Positions 52,190 through 60,769 of a stretch of 64,000 nt of DNA are shown piece after piece; position 1 is the first letter of the stretch; each line of letters opens with the position of its first letter. The DNA comes from Lysinibacillus fusiformis (GTDB taxonomy: Bacteria > Bacillota > Bacilli > Bacillales_A > Planococcaceae). The position numbers and the translations under genes were made by a program. The stretch is taken from the NCBI RefSeq assembly GCF_003049525.1, contig NZ_PYWL01000005.1:186001-250000 (forward strand), read 5' to 3'. Below the pieces are notes generated by a model. The model did no database searches. It saw only the letters and a list, made by a program, of their open reading frames with translations, and was not told the DNA's origin.

Positions 52190-54382
52190 TTAACTAGTAA
52201 CTAACTCTATTTGTTCATTTGCACCAGCAATTTGATTTCTCCAAAGTTCATAATATCTACCTTTACTATTCAGTAATTCTTCATGTGTCCCTATTTCAAT
52301 AATATGCCCCTGTTCAATCACACAAATCTTATCGCACTTCTTAATCGTGCTTAATCTATGCGCTATAATAATTGTAGTAACTCCAGAACAATAGTCATCA
52401 ATGGTCTCTGAAATGGCTTTCTCAGTGATGGAGTCCAGGTTACTTGTTGCCTCATCCAGTATAAGAATATCCGGTTTTTTTAAAATTGCTCTTGTAATGG
52501 AAAGACGTTGACGTTGTCCACCTGATAAATTGGATGCATTTTCCTCAAGAACCGTACTATAACGTAAAGGTAGAGTATTAATAAAATCATGAGCTTTCGC
52601 AATTTTTGCCGCATCCACAATATCCTCAAGTGTCACATCATTATCTGTCCCCAATGATAAATTTTCTTCAATTGTGCCGCTAAAAAAGAAACTCTCTTGA
52701 GAAACATAGGCAATCTTCTCACGCAATTTGTGAAAATCTAAATCCTGTAGATTATTACCATTAATTAAAATTTCACCTTTTTCAGGCTGATAGAAATTTA
52801 AAAGAAGCTTTGCTAAAGTTGTCTTTCCGGAGCCACTTTCACCAACAAATGCTACCTTTTCCCCCTGACCGATAGAAAGGTTCACATCTTTTAAGATTAG
52901 ACTTCTTGTGCCATACCTAAAATCAACATTTCGAATATCTATATCGCCTTTTAGATGTTGAGGAACCATTCTTTTTCCTTTATGCTTCTCTTCTTCAGTT
53001 TCTAAATCAAAAATTTCTCCTAATCTTTGAGAAGCAACAATAGCGGATTGAAGCATTGGCTGTAAGTTAACTAAGTTTTGCAATGGCGTTAAGAAGTAGG
53101 CTAGTAATGCATTAAAGGCTATTAACTGCCCCGCTGTCATATTTCCTTTTAGAACTTGATATGATCCTACCCATAATATGACCGTCCCACTTACTAGGCC
53201 TAAATAATTTTTCAAAGAGTTTTGATAGTTATCAATTAGCCCATGCTTAAAAATACTTTTTAAAAATTTAATAAAGCGTTTTTCAAGTTCATCTTTTGTT
53301 GCTTTTTCAGCATTGTAAGCTTTAATTGTTTCGACTCCATTAAGCGACTCTACAAGATAAGCATTTAATTGGGCGTTTTCTTCCATTTCCCTACGATTAA
53401 TATTTTCATAGGCTTTTTTAAATACCCATACAATCAGAATATAAATCGGAACCATAATCAGCGTGATTCCAAATAAAAACGCATTCTGGGTATATAATAT
53501 AATTGCACCAACTATTACCATTACAGTATCCAATACAATTGATAAAGTAGCTCCTGATAATGCCTGCCTAACTTTAGAAGCATCAATTAGTCGAGAAATA
53601 ATTTCTCCTATTTTTCTTGTACTAAAAAAATTCATTGGTAAGTTTAAAACGTGACTGTAATAGCTTAGAATTAGTGAAATATCAAGCTTCTGGCTTATAT
53701 GTAGTAAAAGATAGTTACGAAATGCATCAAGTATAATTTGGAATGTATATAGTAAAAGTATCCCTAAAGAAATAATATGCAATGACTTTTCTAAATTAAA
53801 AACAAGAATATCGTCTATTAATAATTGAAAATAAAATGCACTTGCAATACCAAGCATAGTATATAAAATTGAACTAATAATTATTTGGAAAAATAGCCAT
53901 TTTTGCGGTTTTAACAAATGAATGAAACGCGCTAAAAGTCCTTGTGTTTCATCACCTCTTTCAAATTTGACTGATGGTATGAGTAGTACAAGAACGCCTG
54001 TCCATATTTTAAAGAACTCTTCAGGTGAATATTTCACAATTCCTTTTGCAGGGTCAGCAACAATAACTTCCTTTTGGGATATTTTATGTATAACTATATA
54101 ATGTAATAATTGGCCATCTATAATACAATGCGCAATAGCTGGTAAAGGAATTTCCTGAAAAAGACTCGTAACATCCCCTTTTACAGCCTTCGCAGTAAAT
54201 CCAATTTTTTCAGCTGCTTTTATCAAACCCAGTATATTAGTCCCTTGTTTATCCGTCCCAGCTACTTCTCTTAGTTGGGAAATAGGTATTTTCAACCCAT
54301 ACTGCTTAGAGACGGTTGCTAAACAAGCAACCCCGCAGTCCTTTTGATCATATTGTTTAACACAAACATATTTTTTAAACAT
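52190..54382 (-). CDS. PCAT: ABC transporter with C39 leader peptidase
   Basis: A 730-residue protein combining protease, membrane and ATPase domains. The N-terminal C39 peptidase has catalytic Cys16 (KDCGVAC), His94 (LLHYIVIH) and Asp110 (VADPAKG). About six membrane helices follow (160-440). The ATPase has Walker A GESGSGKTT (514-522), signature LSGGQRQR, Walker B ILILDEATSNLD. It cuts leaders after a double glycine and exports the cargo. Nearby double-glycine precursors are the evident substrates. First gene of the operon, with ComA-like boxes 128 bp upstream. Confidence 0.93.
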   Translation of the reverse strand: MFKKYVCVKQYDQKDCGVACLATVSKQYGLKIPISQLREVAGTDKQGTNILGLIKAAEKIGFTAKAVKGDVTSLFQEIPLPAIAHCIIDGQLLHYIVIHKISQKEVIVADPAKGIVKYSPEEFFKIWTGVLVLLIPSVKFERGDETQGLLARFIHLLKPQKWLFFQIIISSILYTMLGIASAFYFQLLIDDILVFNLEKSLHIISLGILLLYTFQIILDAFRNYLLLHISQKLDISLILSYYSHVLNLPMNFFSTRKIGEIISRLIDASKVRQALSGATLSIVLDTVMVIVGAIILYTQNAFLFGITLIMVPIYILIVWVFKKAYENINRREMEENAQLNAYLVESLNGVETIKAYNAEKATKDELEKRFIKFLKSIFKHGLIDNYQNSLKNYLGLVSGTVILWVGSYQVLKGNMTAGQLIAFNALLAYFLTPLQNLVNLQPMLQSAIVASQRLGEIFDLETEEEKHKGKRMVPQHLKGDIDIRNVDFRYGTRSLILKDVNLSIGQGEKVAFVGESGSGKTTLAKLLLNFYQPEKGEILINGNNLQDLDFHKLREKIAYVSQESFFFSGTIEENLSLGTDNDVTLEDIVDAAKIAKAHDFINTLPLRYSTVLEENASNLSGGQRQRLSITRAILKKPDILILDEATSNLDSITEKAISETIDDYCSGVTTIIIAHRLSTIKKCDKICVIEQGHIIEIGTHEELLNSKGRYYELWRNQIAGANEQIELVTS

Positions 54383-54509
54383 CTACCTTTATACCTCTAT
54401 TTCATTTATTTAACATTGAAGGTGATAACGCAATTTCCTTCATCTACTTATACTCCAACAGAGTTCTATTTCTAATTATTTATTTTAGTCAGGTTACACA
54501 TAAGTACAA

Positions 54510-54549
54510 TTGCGTGATTTCGCATAAATACAATTGCGGAAACACGCAA
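54510..54549. promoter_or_regulatory. comA box: Paired ComA-like boxes, pair 1 (exporter/peptide)
   Basis: Box 1 TTGCGT-GATT-TCGCAT (54510-54525) and box 2 TTGCGG-AAAC-ACGCAA (54534-54549), centres 24 bp apart. The Bacillus subtilis ComA box is TTGCGG-N4-CCGCAA. Box 2 extends to ACAATTGCG / CGCAATTGT arms. They lie between the divergent PCAT operon and the first peptide gene and may activate both. No strong -35 is visible downstream, as expected of an activated promoter. Confidence 0.75.
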
Positions 54550-54655
54550 TTGTATAATTTGAAATTAAAGTATACCGTTTATTTATAGGCAGATATTTAA
54601 CTTAAATTTTAGATCTTTTGCCTTTAAACAATAGATTGAGAGTGAGGTATTAGTT

Positions 54656-54907
54656 TTGGAAAAAACATTTAAATGTTTATCATCTGAAGAATTGTTAAGT
54701 ATTGATGGAGGAGGAGCATACTCTGATTTTATGAAAGAATTATGGGTAGGCGGCGGATCCACAGTAGGAGGTCTTATTGGCGGTGCTATTGGGGTCGGAT
54801 CATCTGGTTCAATAAAAGATGCTCCTATAAAAGGTACCGCAGGTGGTGTTACTGGTGCGGTAGCTGGGGGTATTATAGCCGGCAAAATTTGGGACGCACT
54901 TCATTAA
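54656..54907 (+). CDS. Double-glycine bacteriocin-like precursor 1
   Basis: An 83-residue precursor. Leader of 19 residues (MEKTFKCLSSEELLSIDGG) with the class II pattern LS..EL..I.GG and Leu-12, Leu-7 and Ile-4 in place. Predicted core of 64 residues (GAYSDFMKELWVGGG onward) is rich in Gly/Ala with GxxxG zippers, resembling pore-forming bacteriocins. TTG start with GAGTGAGG upstream. No Cys in the core. ComA-like boxes lie 107 bp upstream. Confidence 0.85.
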   Translation: MEKTFKCLSSEELLSIDGGGAYSDFMKELWVGGGSTVGGLIGGAIGVGSSGSIKDAPIKGTAGGVTGAVAGGIIAGKIWDALH

Positions 54908-55111
54908 TTAGATAAATAATAATCACACGACTGCTGATTAGAGAGGATCGATCACAAAATGTAAGTTACCACACAAACCTTTTAAGAACGATGAATCTTT
55001 CTTATTTAAGCTTCAAAGTTTCTCACATTATTTCCAAACTTTTTTGGAAGCTGGATTAATTAATATTAACAGCATTTTTTAAAATTTATTATTTAAAAAG
55101 GAGTTATGAGC

Positions 55112-55348
55112 ATGAATGTTTTAAATGAACAAGAATTAATGGCTATAAATGGTGGTGGCCTTGTTTCAGGGATAGCCGGAGGATTGCTAGGTGGAGGAGC
55201 AGGATTTCTAGGAGGTAGTGCTGCAGTTATTGCAGGATATACTACAGGAAACATGAACGGTGAGAAGGCTAGAGCCATAATAAAAGATACTACTATGGGA
55301 TTCGCTGGTGCTGGTGCACTAATTGGAGGAATATCCCCTCTACCATAA
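55112..55348 (+). CDS. Double-glycine bacteriocin-like precursor 2
   Basis: A 78-residue precursor. Leader of 15 residues (MNVLNEQELMAINGG, with Leu-12, Leu-7, Ile-4), then a 63-residue core beginning GLVSGIAGGLLGGGAGFLGG. The N-terminal half is glycine-zipper, the second half has KARAIIKDTTMG and ends GGISPLP. No Cys. The ATG at 55106 is too near AAAGGAG, so 55112 is chosen. Probably in the same transcript as precursor 1; hairpins follow at 55389 and 55470. Confidence 0.83.
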   Translation: MNVLNEQELMAINGGGLVSGIAGGLLGGGAGFLGGSAAVIAGYTTGNMNGEKARAIIKDTTMGFAGAGALIGGISPLP

Positions 55349-55388
55349 AAAAGTAATCCGATATTTAAAAAATAAACTAATTGGAGAG

Positions 55389-55422
55389 GACATTTATAAA
55401 CAAATTCTCCTTTATAAATGTC
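55389..55422 (+). terminator. Hairpin after peptide genes
   Basis: Perfect 12-bp stem gacatttataaa / tttataaatgtc with a 10-nt loop, 41 bp after the stop of precursor 2. The tail has few T. Confidence 0.5.
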
Positions 55423-55469
55423 TAGTAAAATCCTTTGTTTAAAATCCAATATCTATGATTAGGTACTGT

Positions 55470-55496
55470 GACTAAATTCTTTTAAAGAGTTTAGTC
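55470..55496 (+). terminator. Terminator of peptide operon 1
   Basis: Stem gactaaa / tttagtc followed by CTTTATTTGT. It lies about 120 bp after precursor 2. The rest of 55497-55771 is AT-rich without recognised features. Confidence 0.6.
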
Positions 55497-55771
55497 CTTT
55501 ATTTGTATCTTTATTTCCTAAAAATATTTCATATTCTTAATTAAGAATATCGTATTTTTTTTAGTAGAAAAGTCTATTATAATTTACTTCTTTTATTTGG
55601 ATTATTAATAATTAAGATTATTTTTAAATAACACACAATGTGCCTTATTTTGGATTAAATACATTCACCTATAACATTGCTTCTTCAATTATTATTTTTA
55701 TATTAACTTTTACTCTTTCTTAAATTAGTAAATCGATTTATTTATATAATTACACTGCAAAATCATAATGA

Positions 55772-55810
55772 AAACATGATTCCGCATAATTAAATTTCGG
55801 AATCACACAT
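55772..55810 (+). promoter_or_regulatory. comA box: Paired ComA-like boxes, pair 2
   Basis: Box 3 AAACAT-GATT-CCGCAT (55772-55787) and box 4 TTTCGG-AATC-ACACAT (55795-55810), centres 23 bp apart. Each is degenerate in one half but keeps the other. It precedes the small membrane gene at 55884 by 74 bp. The GATTCCG / CGGAATC repeat makes a further dyad across the pair. Confidence 0.6.
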
Positions 55811-55883
55811 TTTAAAAGTTGAATAGAATTATGAAATAATTAAAGGGAAGTTATACAAAAAAATATATTAAAGGAAGATGTGA

Positions 55884-56048
55884 ATGCAGACATTCTGGCG
55901 GACAGCCATTTCGGTAGCCATAGTAGTTGTCATTATCGGGATTAATTATATTATTTTTGAGTCTGGTACTTTTCGAATAGTACTCAATAGTTTATGTTTG
56001 TTTATTGTGTTGCTCTACAATCAACTTAGGCCACCTGAAAAAAAGTGA
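55884..56048 (+). CDS. Small two-helix membrane protein, candidate immunity
   Basis: A 54-codon frame: ATG with AAAGGAAG upstream, two hydrophobic helices (SVAIVVVIIGINYIIF and IVLNSLCLFIVLLYNQL) and a charged end RPPEKK. It lies between peptide genes and comA, directly after ComA-like boxes. Size and topology suit a bacteriocin immunity protein; no similarity was tested. Related in form, not obviously in sequence, to the gene at 61266. Confidence 0.6.
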   Translation: MQTFWRTAISVAIVVVIIGINYIIFESGTFRIVLNSLCLFIVLLYNQLRPPEKK

Positions 56049-56118
56049 TAAGAAATTATCTTTATTGCTAATGATTCATGGTATATAAATACATTTTTTT
56101 ACATATCAAGATTATGTT

Positions 56119-56169
56119 TATAGAAGAAGGATTCCTTCATTATCTTATAATTGGAGTCCTCCTTCTATA
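56119..56169. terminator. Hairpin between membrane gene and comA
   Basis: Stem of 17 bp (tatagaagaaggattcc / ggagtcctccttctata) with two non-Watson-Crick pairs, T-rich at both ends. It can end both convergent transcripts. Confidence 0.65.
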
Positions 56170-56258
56170 TTTAATTATTAATTATTATCTTTTATAAAAT
56201 TAATCTAATTAGGAAGAGTAGTTAAAAGTCAAAATTTGTTTTGTACTACCCCCCTTTT

Positions 56259-56882
56259 TTAAATCAAATTCATCTCCTTCGCTTTTATTACCGCTTCGGC
56301 ACGTGTCCCAACATTTAACAGCGTATAGATTTGAGATAAATTATTTTCAATTGTCCGTTGCTTTACACCCAGTTCAAGCGCAATTGCCTGATTCGTATAT
56401 CCCTCCATCACAAGCTCGAGTATTCTTTTTTCCCTGTTATTGAAACGTAATATTTTTTTAATAGAATTTCCGGAACAGCTATCATTAACATAATCAATAA
56501 AGTCTTCAGGAAGTAACATGTCATTGTTCATGGCTGCGTAAATGGTTTTTAATATCCGATCTTTTGTTGCTGTTTTCGAAATCACATTATTAATTTTCTT
56601 TTCAATAATTAAGGAATAGTAATCTTTAATATCATCACCAGTATATAAAATTACAATTGAGGATGGATATTTTTCCTTCACTAATTCAGCAAATGTTAGA
56701 CCACTGCAAGCACCGAGATTAACATCAATTAAAAAAACATCATACACTTTTTTCTCAATAACATCTGCAAATGACTCTATATCATTTAATGTATCAATTG
56801 AGATGTCTGATACTGCGTTAAAAAGCTTTTTACTGCCATCCAAAATCATAGGATGGTCGTCTACTATAAGTAGTTTAATCAT
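56259..56882 (-). CDS. comA: ComA-like response regulator (NarL/LuxR type)
   Basis: A 207-residue regulator: receiver with VDDHPMILDGSKKLF, phospho-Asp53 in FLIDVNLG, then a LuxR-type HTH (NREKRILELVMEGYTNQAIALELGVKQRTIENNLSQIY, pattern only). By analogy with ComA, phosphorylation by ComP lets it bind paired boxes. Three such box pairs lie upstream of the peptide, exporter and small-membrane genes. It overlaps the comP gene by 8 bp. Confidence 0.85.
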   Translation of the reverse strand: MIKLLIVDDHPMILDGSKKLFNAVSDISIDTLNDIESFADVIEKKVYDVFLIDVNLGACSGLTFAELVKEKYPSSIVILYTGDDIKDYYSLIIEKKINNVISKTATKDRILKTIYAAMNNDMLLPEDFIDYVNDSCSGNSIKKILRFNNREKRILELVMEGYTNQAIALELGVKQRTIENNLSQIYTLLNVGTRAEAVIKAKEMNLI

Positions 56883-59145
56883 AAGTAACTCCTTCCTCTA
56901 TTTTTATATGGACGCGCATCCCTTCGTCAGGAGCAGACTCAATTTGGATAAAACCGTTATAAGCATAAACACGCTCTATTATTCCTTGGAGTCCCATAGA
57001 ATTTTTCCGTTCACTTTCGGACAAATCGCAGCCTACACCATTATCCAAATACACCAGCTCAAAGCCATATAGTGTAGAGATAAGTTGTATCTTCACATAG
57101 GTAGCTTGTGAATGCTTTATTGCGTTATTTAATAATTCTTGTACTGTTCGATAAATGAGTAAAGGATAATCAGCATTCGCTAACTCTACATCTTCAATTT
57201 CAAGAATCATAGCGAAATCCGCACGCTGATCTGTCTCTGCAAATAATTTATTTAATGCTGCCTTTAAACCTTGCTTTTCTAGTAGTGGTGGCTTCAATTT
57301 TCCACAATAATAGCGTAATTGGTGATTAAGCTCAACCAGATTTTCGCGATGCTGCTGAATGAGCTGTTGTATTTCTTTTTGTACTTGCTTGTCTTGAAAT
57401 TTATCTATCTCTCTAATTAGATGGATTTGTTCTTGAAGAATCGTATCATGGAGCTCTTGAGCTAGCTGATATTTTTCGTTTTCGAGCTTTATCCAAACGA
57501 ATTTCCTTAGCCATGGAGGATATGGCTTACCTGTTTTTTGAAAAGTATTTAATTGGTAGATTAAGTCTTCAACCAATTGCGTATTTTCAATAAAGTTACT
57601 TATGTACATAATCAATAGTTCAAGGCATAATAACTCTTCTCTTTTTAAATAAATTTTACCTTTATCTTCAATCGTAAGAATGTATTTTTTATCTAAGGTT
57701 TCATGTAAACAACCTATATAAAGGTCCCCTATTTTCTTTATCTCACCTAAGCTTATTTTTTCAATAGTATCAGTATTAAAGACAGGAACAGACGGTAAAT
57801 CATTCTTTATAACTGTTCCATCAACTGTAGAGTAGATATAAATAGTAATATCACTAACAGATAATTGTTGTGATAGTTCCTCTGTAAAACGCTCTAATAA
57901 TTCTTCAACTGTTGTCACTTTTATAATGCGTTCAATAGTTTTATGGACAACGTGAATATAATCTCCTTTAGGGGAATATAGTAGCTTCCGATTAGCGTAA
58001 TCTATCTTTTCTTTAATATAGAGTGCAACTACCAATAATATAAACACAAATAAAAAGATATACAGTAAATCCATTAAATAAATATGAATAGTAAGATATA
58101 TCCCTGTACATATTAAAGCAGCTAAAGTTAATGAAAACAAACTATAATTACGGATCTTTGAAATTTGATAATCTAAATCAAACAACCGCTCAGGAAATTG
58201 CACCAGTAGTAAAGAAATAGGGATAACTAATAAAAACAAAGCGCAAACCGAAGATGATATTATAAATTGTTTAAATAAAAGAATCGGTAAAACGTAGAGA
58301 AGCACAAACGGGAGGAATGGTACTATCAAACATAAAAATAATAGCAAAAATTGTTGCTTACGATATCTTATGTAAGACATACCCATTATAAAAATAGCAT
58401 AAAGTATCAGAACACAAAATATAACTAAAATTAGGATTGTATTGAATGGTCTTATCAAAGGATCAACCATCTCACATAGCGTCAATATACCAACAATACA
58501 AGTAAATCCATATAAGACTATTTTATTCACTATAAAAGTGAAATGAATACTTAAAGATTTAAGATAATTACATAAAAAATGAATTAATAAAATTAAGCTT
58601 AATATTAAACCATTACTTATTATAAATATGCCTAAACTATCTAGTCGAGTAGAAGCTCCCACACTGCTATAAGTCAATGAAACTGTCAGTATAAATAAAA
58701 TAAAGATGCCCAAAGATTGAAAGGTTTTTCTTTTATATGTATATAAATAAATACTTAACGTTAAATTGATAAAGAAATAAACTAATGGAATAATGAAAGC
58801 ATGCAGAAATTGATATGGCAACTCTGAATACTTAATTTGTATAGTCTTTAAATTACCCTGTGAATCTTCTAACAAGATACTATTTGCACTTCTTATCATA
58901 TATTCTTTTGTGTCTTTTCCTGTTTCTATTTCTTTATTATCTACCTCTAAAATAGTTTCCCCTTTTTCTACATCATTGAGGTTTGCCCACTCAGGATAGG
59001 TAAAATTCTTTATGACCCAACCATTATGTACTATTTCGACTTCAATGCCGATCAATGGAAATCTGAAACTGATAGATAACATATATACGATCACTAATGT
59101 ATAGCTAATAATCGTAAATAAAAACGAACTATATTTTATTTTCAT
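56875..59145 (-). CDS. comP: ComP-like sensor histidine kinase
   Basis: About 756 residues. An N-terminal helix, an extracellular PDZ-like segment (LNDVEKGETILEVDNKEI), eight to ten membrane helices to about residue 400, a GAF-like region, then HisKA_3 with LAQELHDTI (phospho-His566), ATPase motifs VQELLNNAIKHS, LDNGVGCD and MGLQGIIERV. This is the ComP architecture and senses isoprenylated ComX. The frame extends 29 codons upstream inside comX; the ATG at 59145 is preferred. It overlaps comX by 17 bp. Confidence 0.88.
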   Translation of the reverse strand: MKIKYSSFLFTIISYTLVIVYMLSISFRFPLIGIEVEIVHNGWVIKNFTYPEWANLNDVEKGETILEVDNKEIETGKDTKEYMIRSANSILLEDSQGNLKTIQIKYSELPYQFLHAFIIPLVYFFINLTLSIYLYTYKRKTFQSLGIFILFILTVSLTYSSVGASTRLDSLGIFIISNGLILSLILLIHFLCNYLKSLSIHFTFIVNKIVLYGFTCIVGILTLCEMVDPLIRPFNTILILVIFCVLILYAIFIMGMSYIRYRKQQFLLLFLCLIVPFLPFVLLYVLPILLFKQFIISSSVCALFLLVIPISLLLVQFPERLFDLDYQISKIRNYSLFSLTLAALICTGIYLTIHIYLMDLLYIFLFVFILLVVALYIKEKIDYANRKLLYSPKGDYIHVVHKTIERIIKVTTVEELLERFTEELSQQLSVSDITIYIYSTVDGTVIKNDLPSVPVFNTDTIEKISLGEIKKIGDLYIGCLHETLDKKYILTIEDKGKIYLKREELLCLELLIMYISNFIENTQLVEDLIYQLNTFQKTGKPYPPWLRKFVWIKLENEKYQLAQELHDTILQEQIHLIREIDKFQDKQVQKEIQQLIQQHRENLVELNHQLRYYCGKLKPPLLEKQGLKAALNKLFAETDQRADFAMILEIEDVELANADYPLLIYRTVQELLNNAIKHSQATYVKIQLISTLYGFELVYLDNGVGCDLSESERKNSMGLQGIIERVYAYNGFIQIESAPDEGMRVHIKIEEGVTYD

Positions 59146-59311
59146 CCACTGCCCCGCGCCATCCAAGCCCTCTAAAATAGATAGGCTCATTAAATGCTTC
59201 CAAAATAGCCTGTTGCTCTCGTGTTGTAACACCTACTAATGACAATTTGTTTTCTTTTAAGGAAACAATTAAACTAGGATTTTCTAATAAATACTGAATT
59301 AATTTTCTCAA
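59129..59311 (-). CDS. comX: ComX-like pheromone precursor
   Basis: A 60-residue frame between comQ and comP. Its N terminus MRKLIQYLLENPSLIVSLKE resembles ComX ([20 protein letters not shown]), followed by GVTTREQQAILEAFNE, like GFDVQETETIIKAYND. A single Trp (position 51, RGLGWRG) is the expected prenylation site, but nine residues follow it instead of the usual one to three. TTG start with GAGGG upstream. It overlaps the comP start by 17 bp. Confidence 0.82.
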   Translation of the reverse strand: MRKLIQYLLENPSLIVSLKENKLSLVGVTTREQQAILEAFNEPIYFRGLGWRGAVDENKI

Positions 59312-59321
59312 ATTACAACCC

Positions 59322-60221
59322 TCATTCCATTAATTTCTCTAAATATAGCCTACTTTTTTTGCTAAATGGCATTATCTTTAATAAATCTAGTGCTTTAAAT
59401 TTATAAGTATTTTTTAATGCAACGGTATAATGGATAGCTCCGTTATTCATCAAAGCATCTTCAAAAATTTGTTTATCTAAGTATGCTGTAGTACCTGAAT
59501 AATAATCTGTTAAAATTTTCGAATACTCCTCACTTTGTTCAAATAAAAAAATAATAGGTATGGAAAATTTTTTATTTAGCAAATCATTTTTCTTATTCCA
59601 CATGTTTAAATCCTCAATATCATTTTTTATTTGTTGAATAACACCTATATAACTTGAATACTCTTCTACACAGGGTTCATATTTACCTAACGCTAGAACC
59701 GTGCCTAACTGACTACTTAAAGCAGTCAATGATCCAGATTTTAAAGTAATCATTTCTATATAGCTTTCTTCAACTCTACAATTATTTAATAGATCTAAGT
59801 GTTGTCCGTTAATACTTCTTAAGACAAAATCGTTTAAAACACCTATAGCTATTTGTTTATGAGTAAAGGAACTTTCACTTATCAGCTTTATAGCTAAAAA
59901 AATCATGGCTAAAGTTGCATTCATAGCAAAAGCAGGTTCATTGCACCAGATATAATCTGAATCATTGTCTTGTAAATCATCTATTATATCAAAGCTTAAA
60001 ATTATTAGTTCAATAGCGGCGGCTATCTTTATAATTTCCAAGTTATCATCTTGGGCAAATTCTTGATAGTGAATCATACAGAGATGCCCAAAAATCATAT
60101 GAGAATCTTTTTTTTCATCAATATAATTTAAAATGTTAGTTCTGAAAGACTCATGGAAATCTTCCGATAAAACTAATTCTTTCATTTCCTTAAGTATTTT
60201 GTTTTGATACAGCAAATCCAC
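59322..60221 (-). CDS. comQ: ComQ-like isoprenyl transferase
   Basis: A 299-residue polyprenyl synthase fold: first Asp-rich motif DIIDDLQDND, second motif KNDIEDL, both chelating Mg-diphosphate. It lacks the fuller metal motif of chain-elongating synthases, as ComQ does. It would attach a geranyl or farnesyl group to the pheromone Trp. Begins the comQXPA operon at GTG (GGGTGATG upstream) and precedes comX by 10 bp. Divergent from the third peptide promoter. Confidence 0.88.
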   Translation of the reverse strand: MDLLYQNKILKEMKELVLSEDFHESFRTNILNYIDEKKDSHMIFGHLCMIHYQEFAQDDNLEIIKIAAAIELIILSFDIIDDLQDNDSDYIWCNEPAFAMNATLAMIFLAIKLISESSFTHKQIAIGVLNDFVLRSINGQHLDLLNNCRVEESYIEMITLKSGSLTALSSQLGTVLALGKYEPCVEEYSSYIGVIQQIKNDIEDLNMWNKKNDLLNKKFSIPIIFLFEQSEEYSKILTDYYSGTTAYLDKQIFEDALMNNGAIHYTVALKNTYKFKALDLLKIMPFSKKSRLYLEKLME

Positions 60222-60419
60222 CCATCACCCACTTTTAAAATATTTACATTTCATTATAAACGTCTAACAACAAAATGAAATAGTAAAATTTTGTTATCAA
60301 TTTTAATATTTTGCTATATTTCTAAAATAGGTAATCGGAATTCAGGTAAAAATTACATAAAGAATGCTAATAAATTGGTGTTAATTCCCCCCCTAAATAG
60401 AGCAACATTCTGTAATCAA

Positions 60420-60459
60420 CTGTGTGATTACGCAATTGATACTTTGCGGAATTACACAA
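60420..60459 (+). promoter_or_regulatory. comA box: Paired ComA-like boxes, pair 3
   Basis: Box 5 CTGTGT-GATT-ACGCAA (60420-60435) and box 6 TTGCGG-AATT-ACACAA (60444-60459), centres 24 bp apart, 86 bp before the third precursor and about 200 bp before comQ. A further perfect 20-bp palindrome (ATATATGTTT and complement, 60485-60504) lies just downstream, possibly at the promoter. Confidence 0.7.
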
Positions 60460-60544
60460 TTGTAAATATGACCCAAAAAAAATAATATATGTTTAAACAT
60501 ATATGTTAATTTGATTCCGATTACTAGAAAGGTGGTGAATACAT

Positions 60545-60748
60545 ATGTTAGGGATGAACGAATTATCTGAAGCAGAGTTAATCGAAATAGATGGTGGTGG
60601 CCTGAAGAATGAAATCTGGAATACAATTCAGACTTCTGCAGGGTTTGCTACTGTTGGTGGCCTTGTTGGTGGTCCGGCAGGAGCAGTAGTAGGAGCTCAT
60701 TACGGAGCTGTTGCTTATATTATTGGGTATGCGATTGATAAAAAATAA
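60545..60748 (+). CDS. Double-glycine bacteriocin-like precursor 3
   Basis: A 67-residue precursor: leader of 18 residues (MLGMNELSEAELIEIDGG, with Leu-12, Leu-7, Ile-4), core of 49 residues GLKNEIWNTIQTSAGFATVG onward, with GGLVGGPAGAVVGAHYG zippers and a basic DKK end. No Cys. GGTGGTG lies 7 bases upstream. First of two tandem precursors after ComA-like boxes; could pair with precursor 4 as a two-peptide bacteriocin. Confidence 0.85.
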   Translation: MLGMNELSEAELIEIDGGGLKNEIWNTIQTSAGFATVGGLVGGPAGAVVGAHYGAVAYIIGYAIDKK

Positions 60749-60769
60749 ATGTAAAGGAGAGCACGATAC

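Noticed and set aside
54583..54885. Pro/Thr-rich 100-codon frame on the minus strand opposite precursor 1
   Set aside because: Pro- and Ala-rich artefact of the reverse strand of a Gly-rich gene; no ribosome binding site.
55093..55449. 118-codon minus-strand frame opposite precursor 2
   Set aside because: Same mirror effect of Gly codons; the plus frame has a leader motif and ribosome binding site.
60393..60626. 77-codon minus frame across box pair 3
   Set aside because: Overlaps regulatory palindromes and the start of precursor 3; no ribosome binding site.
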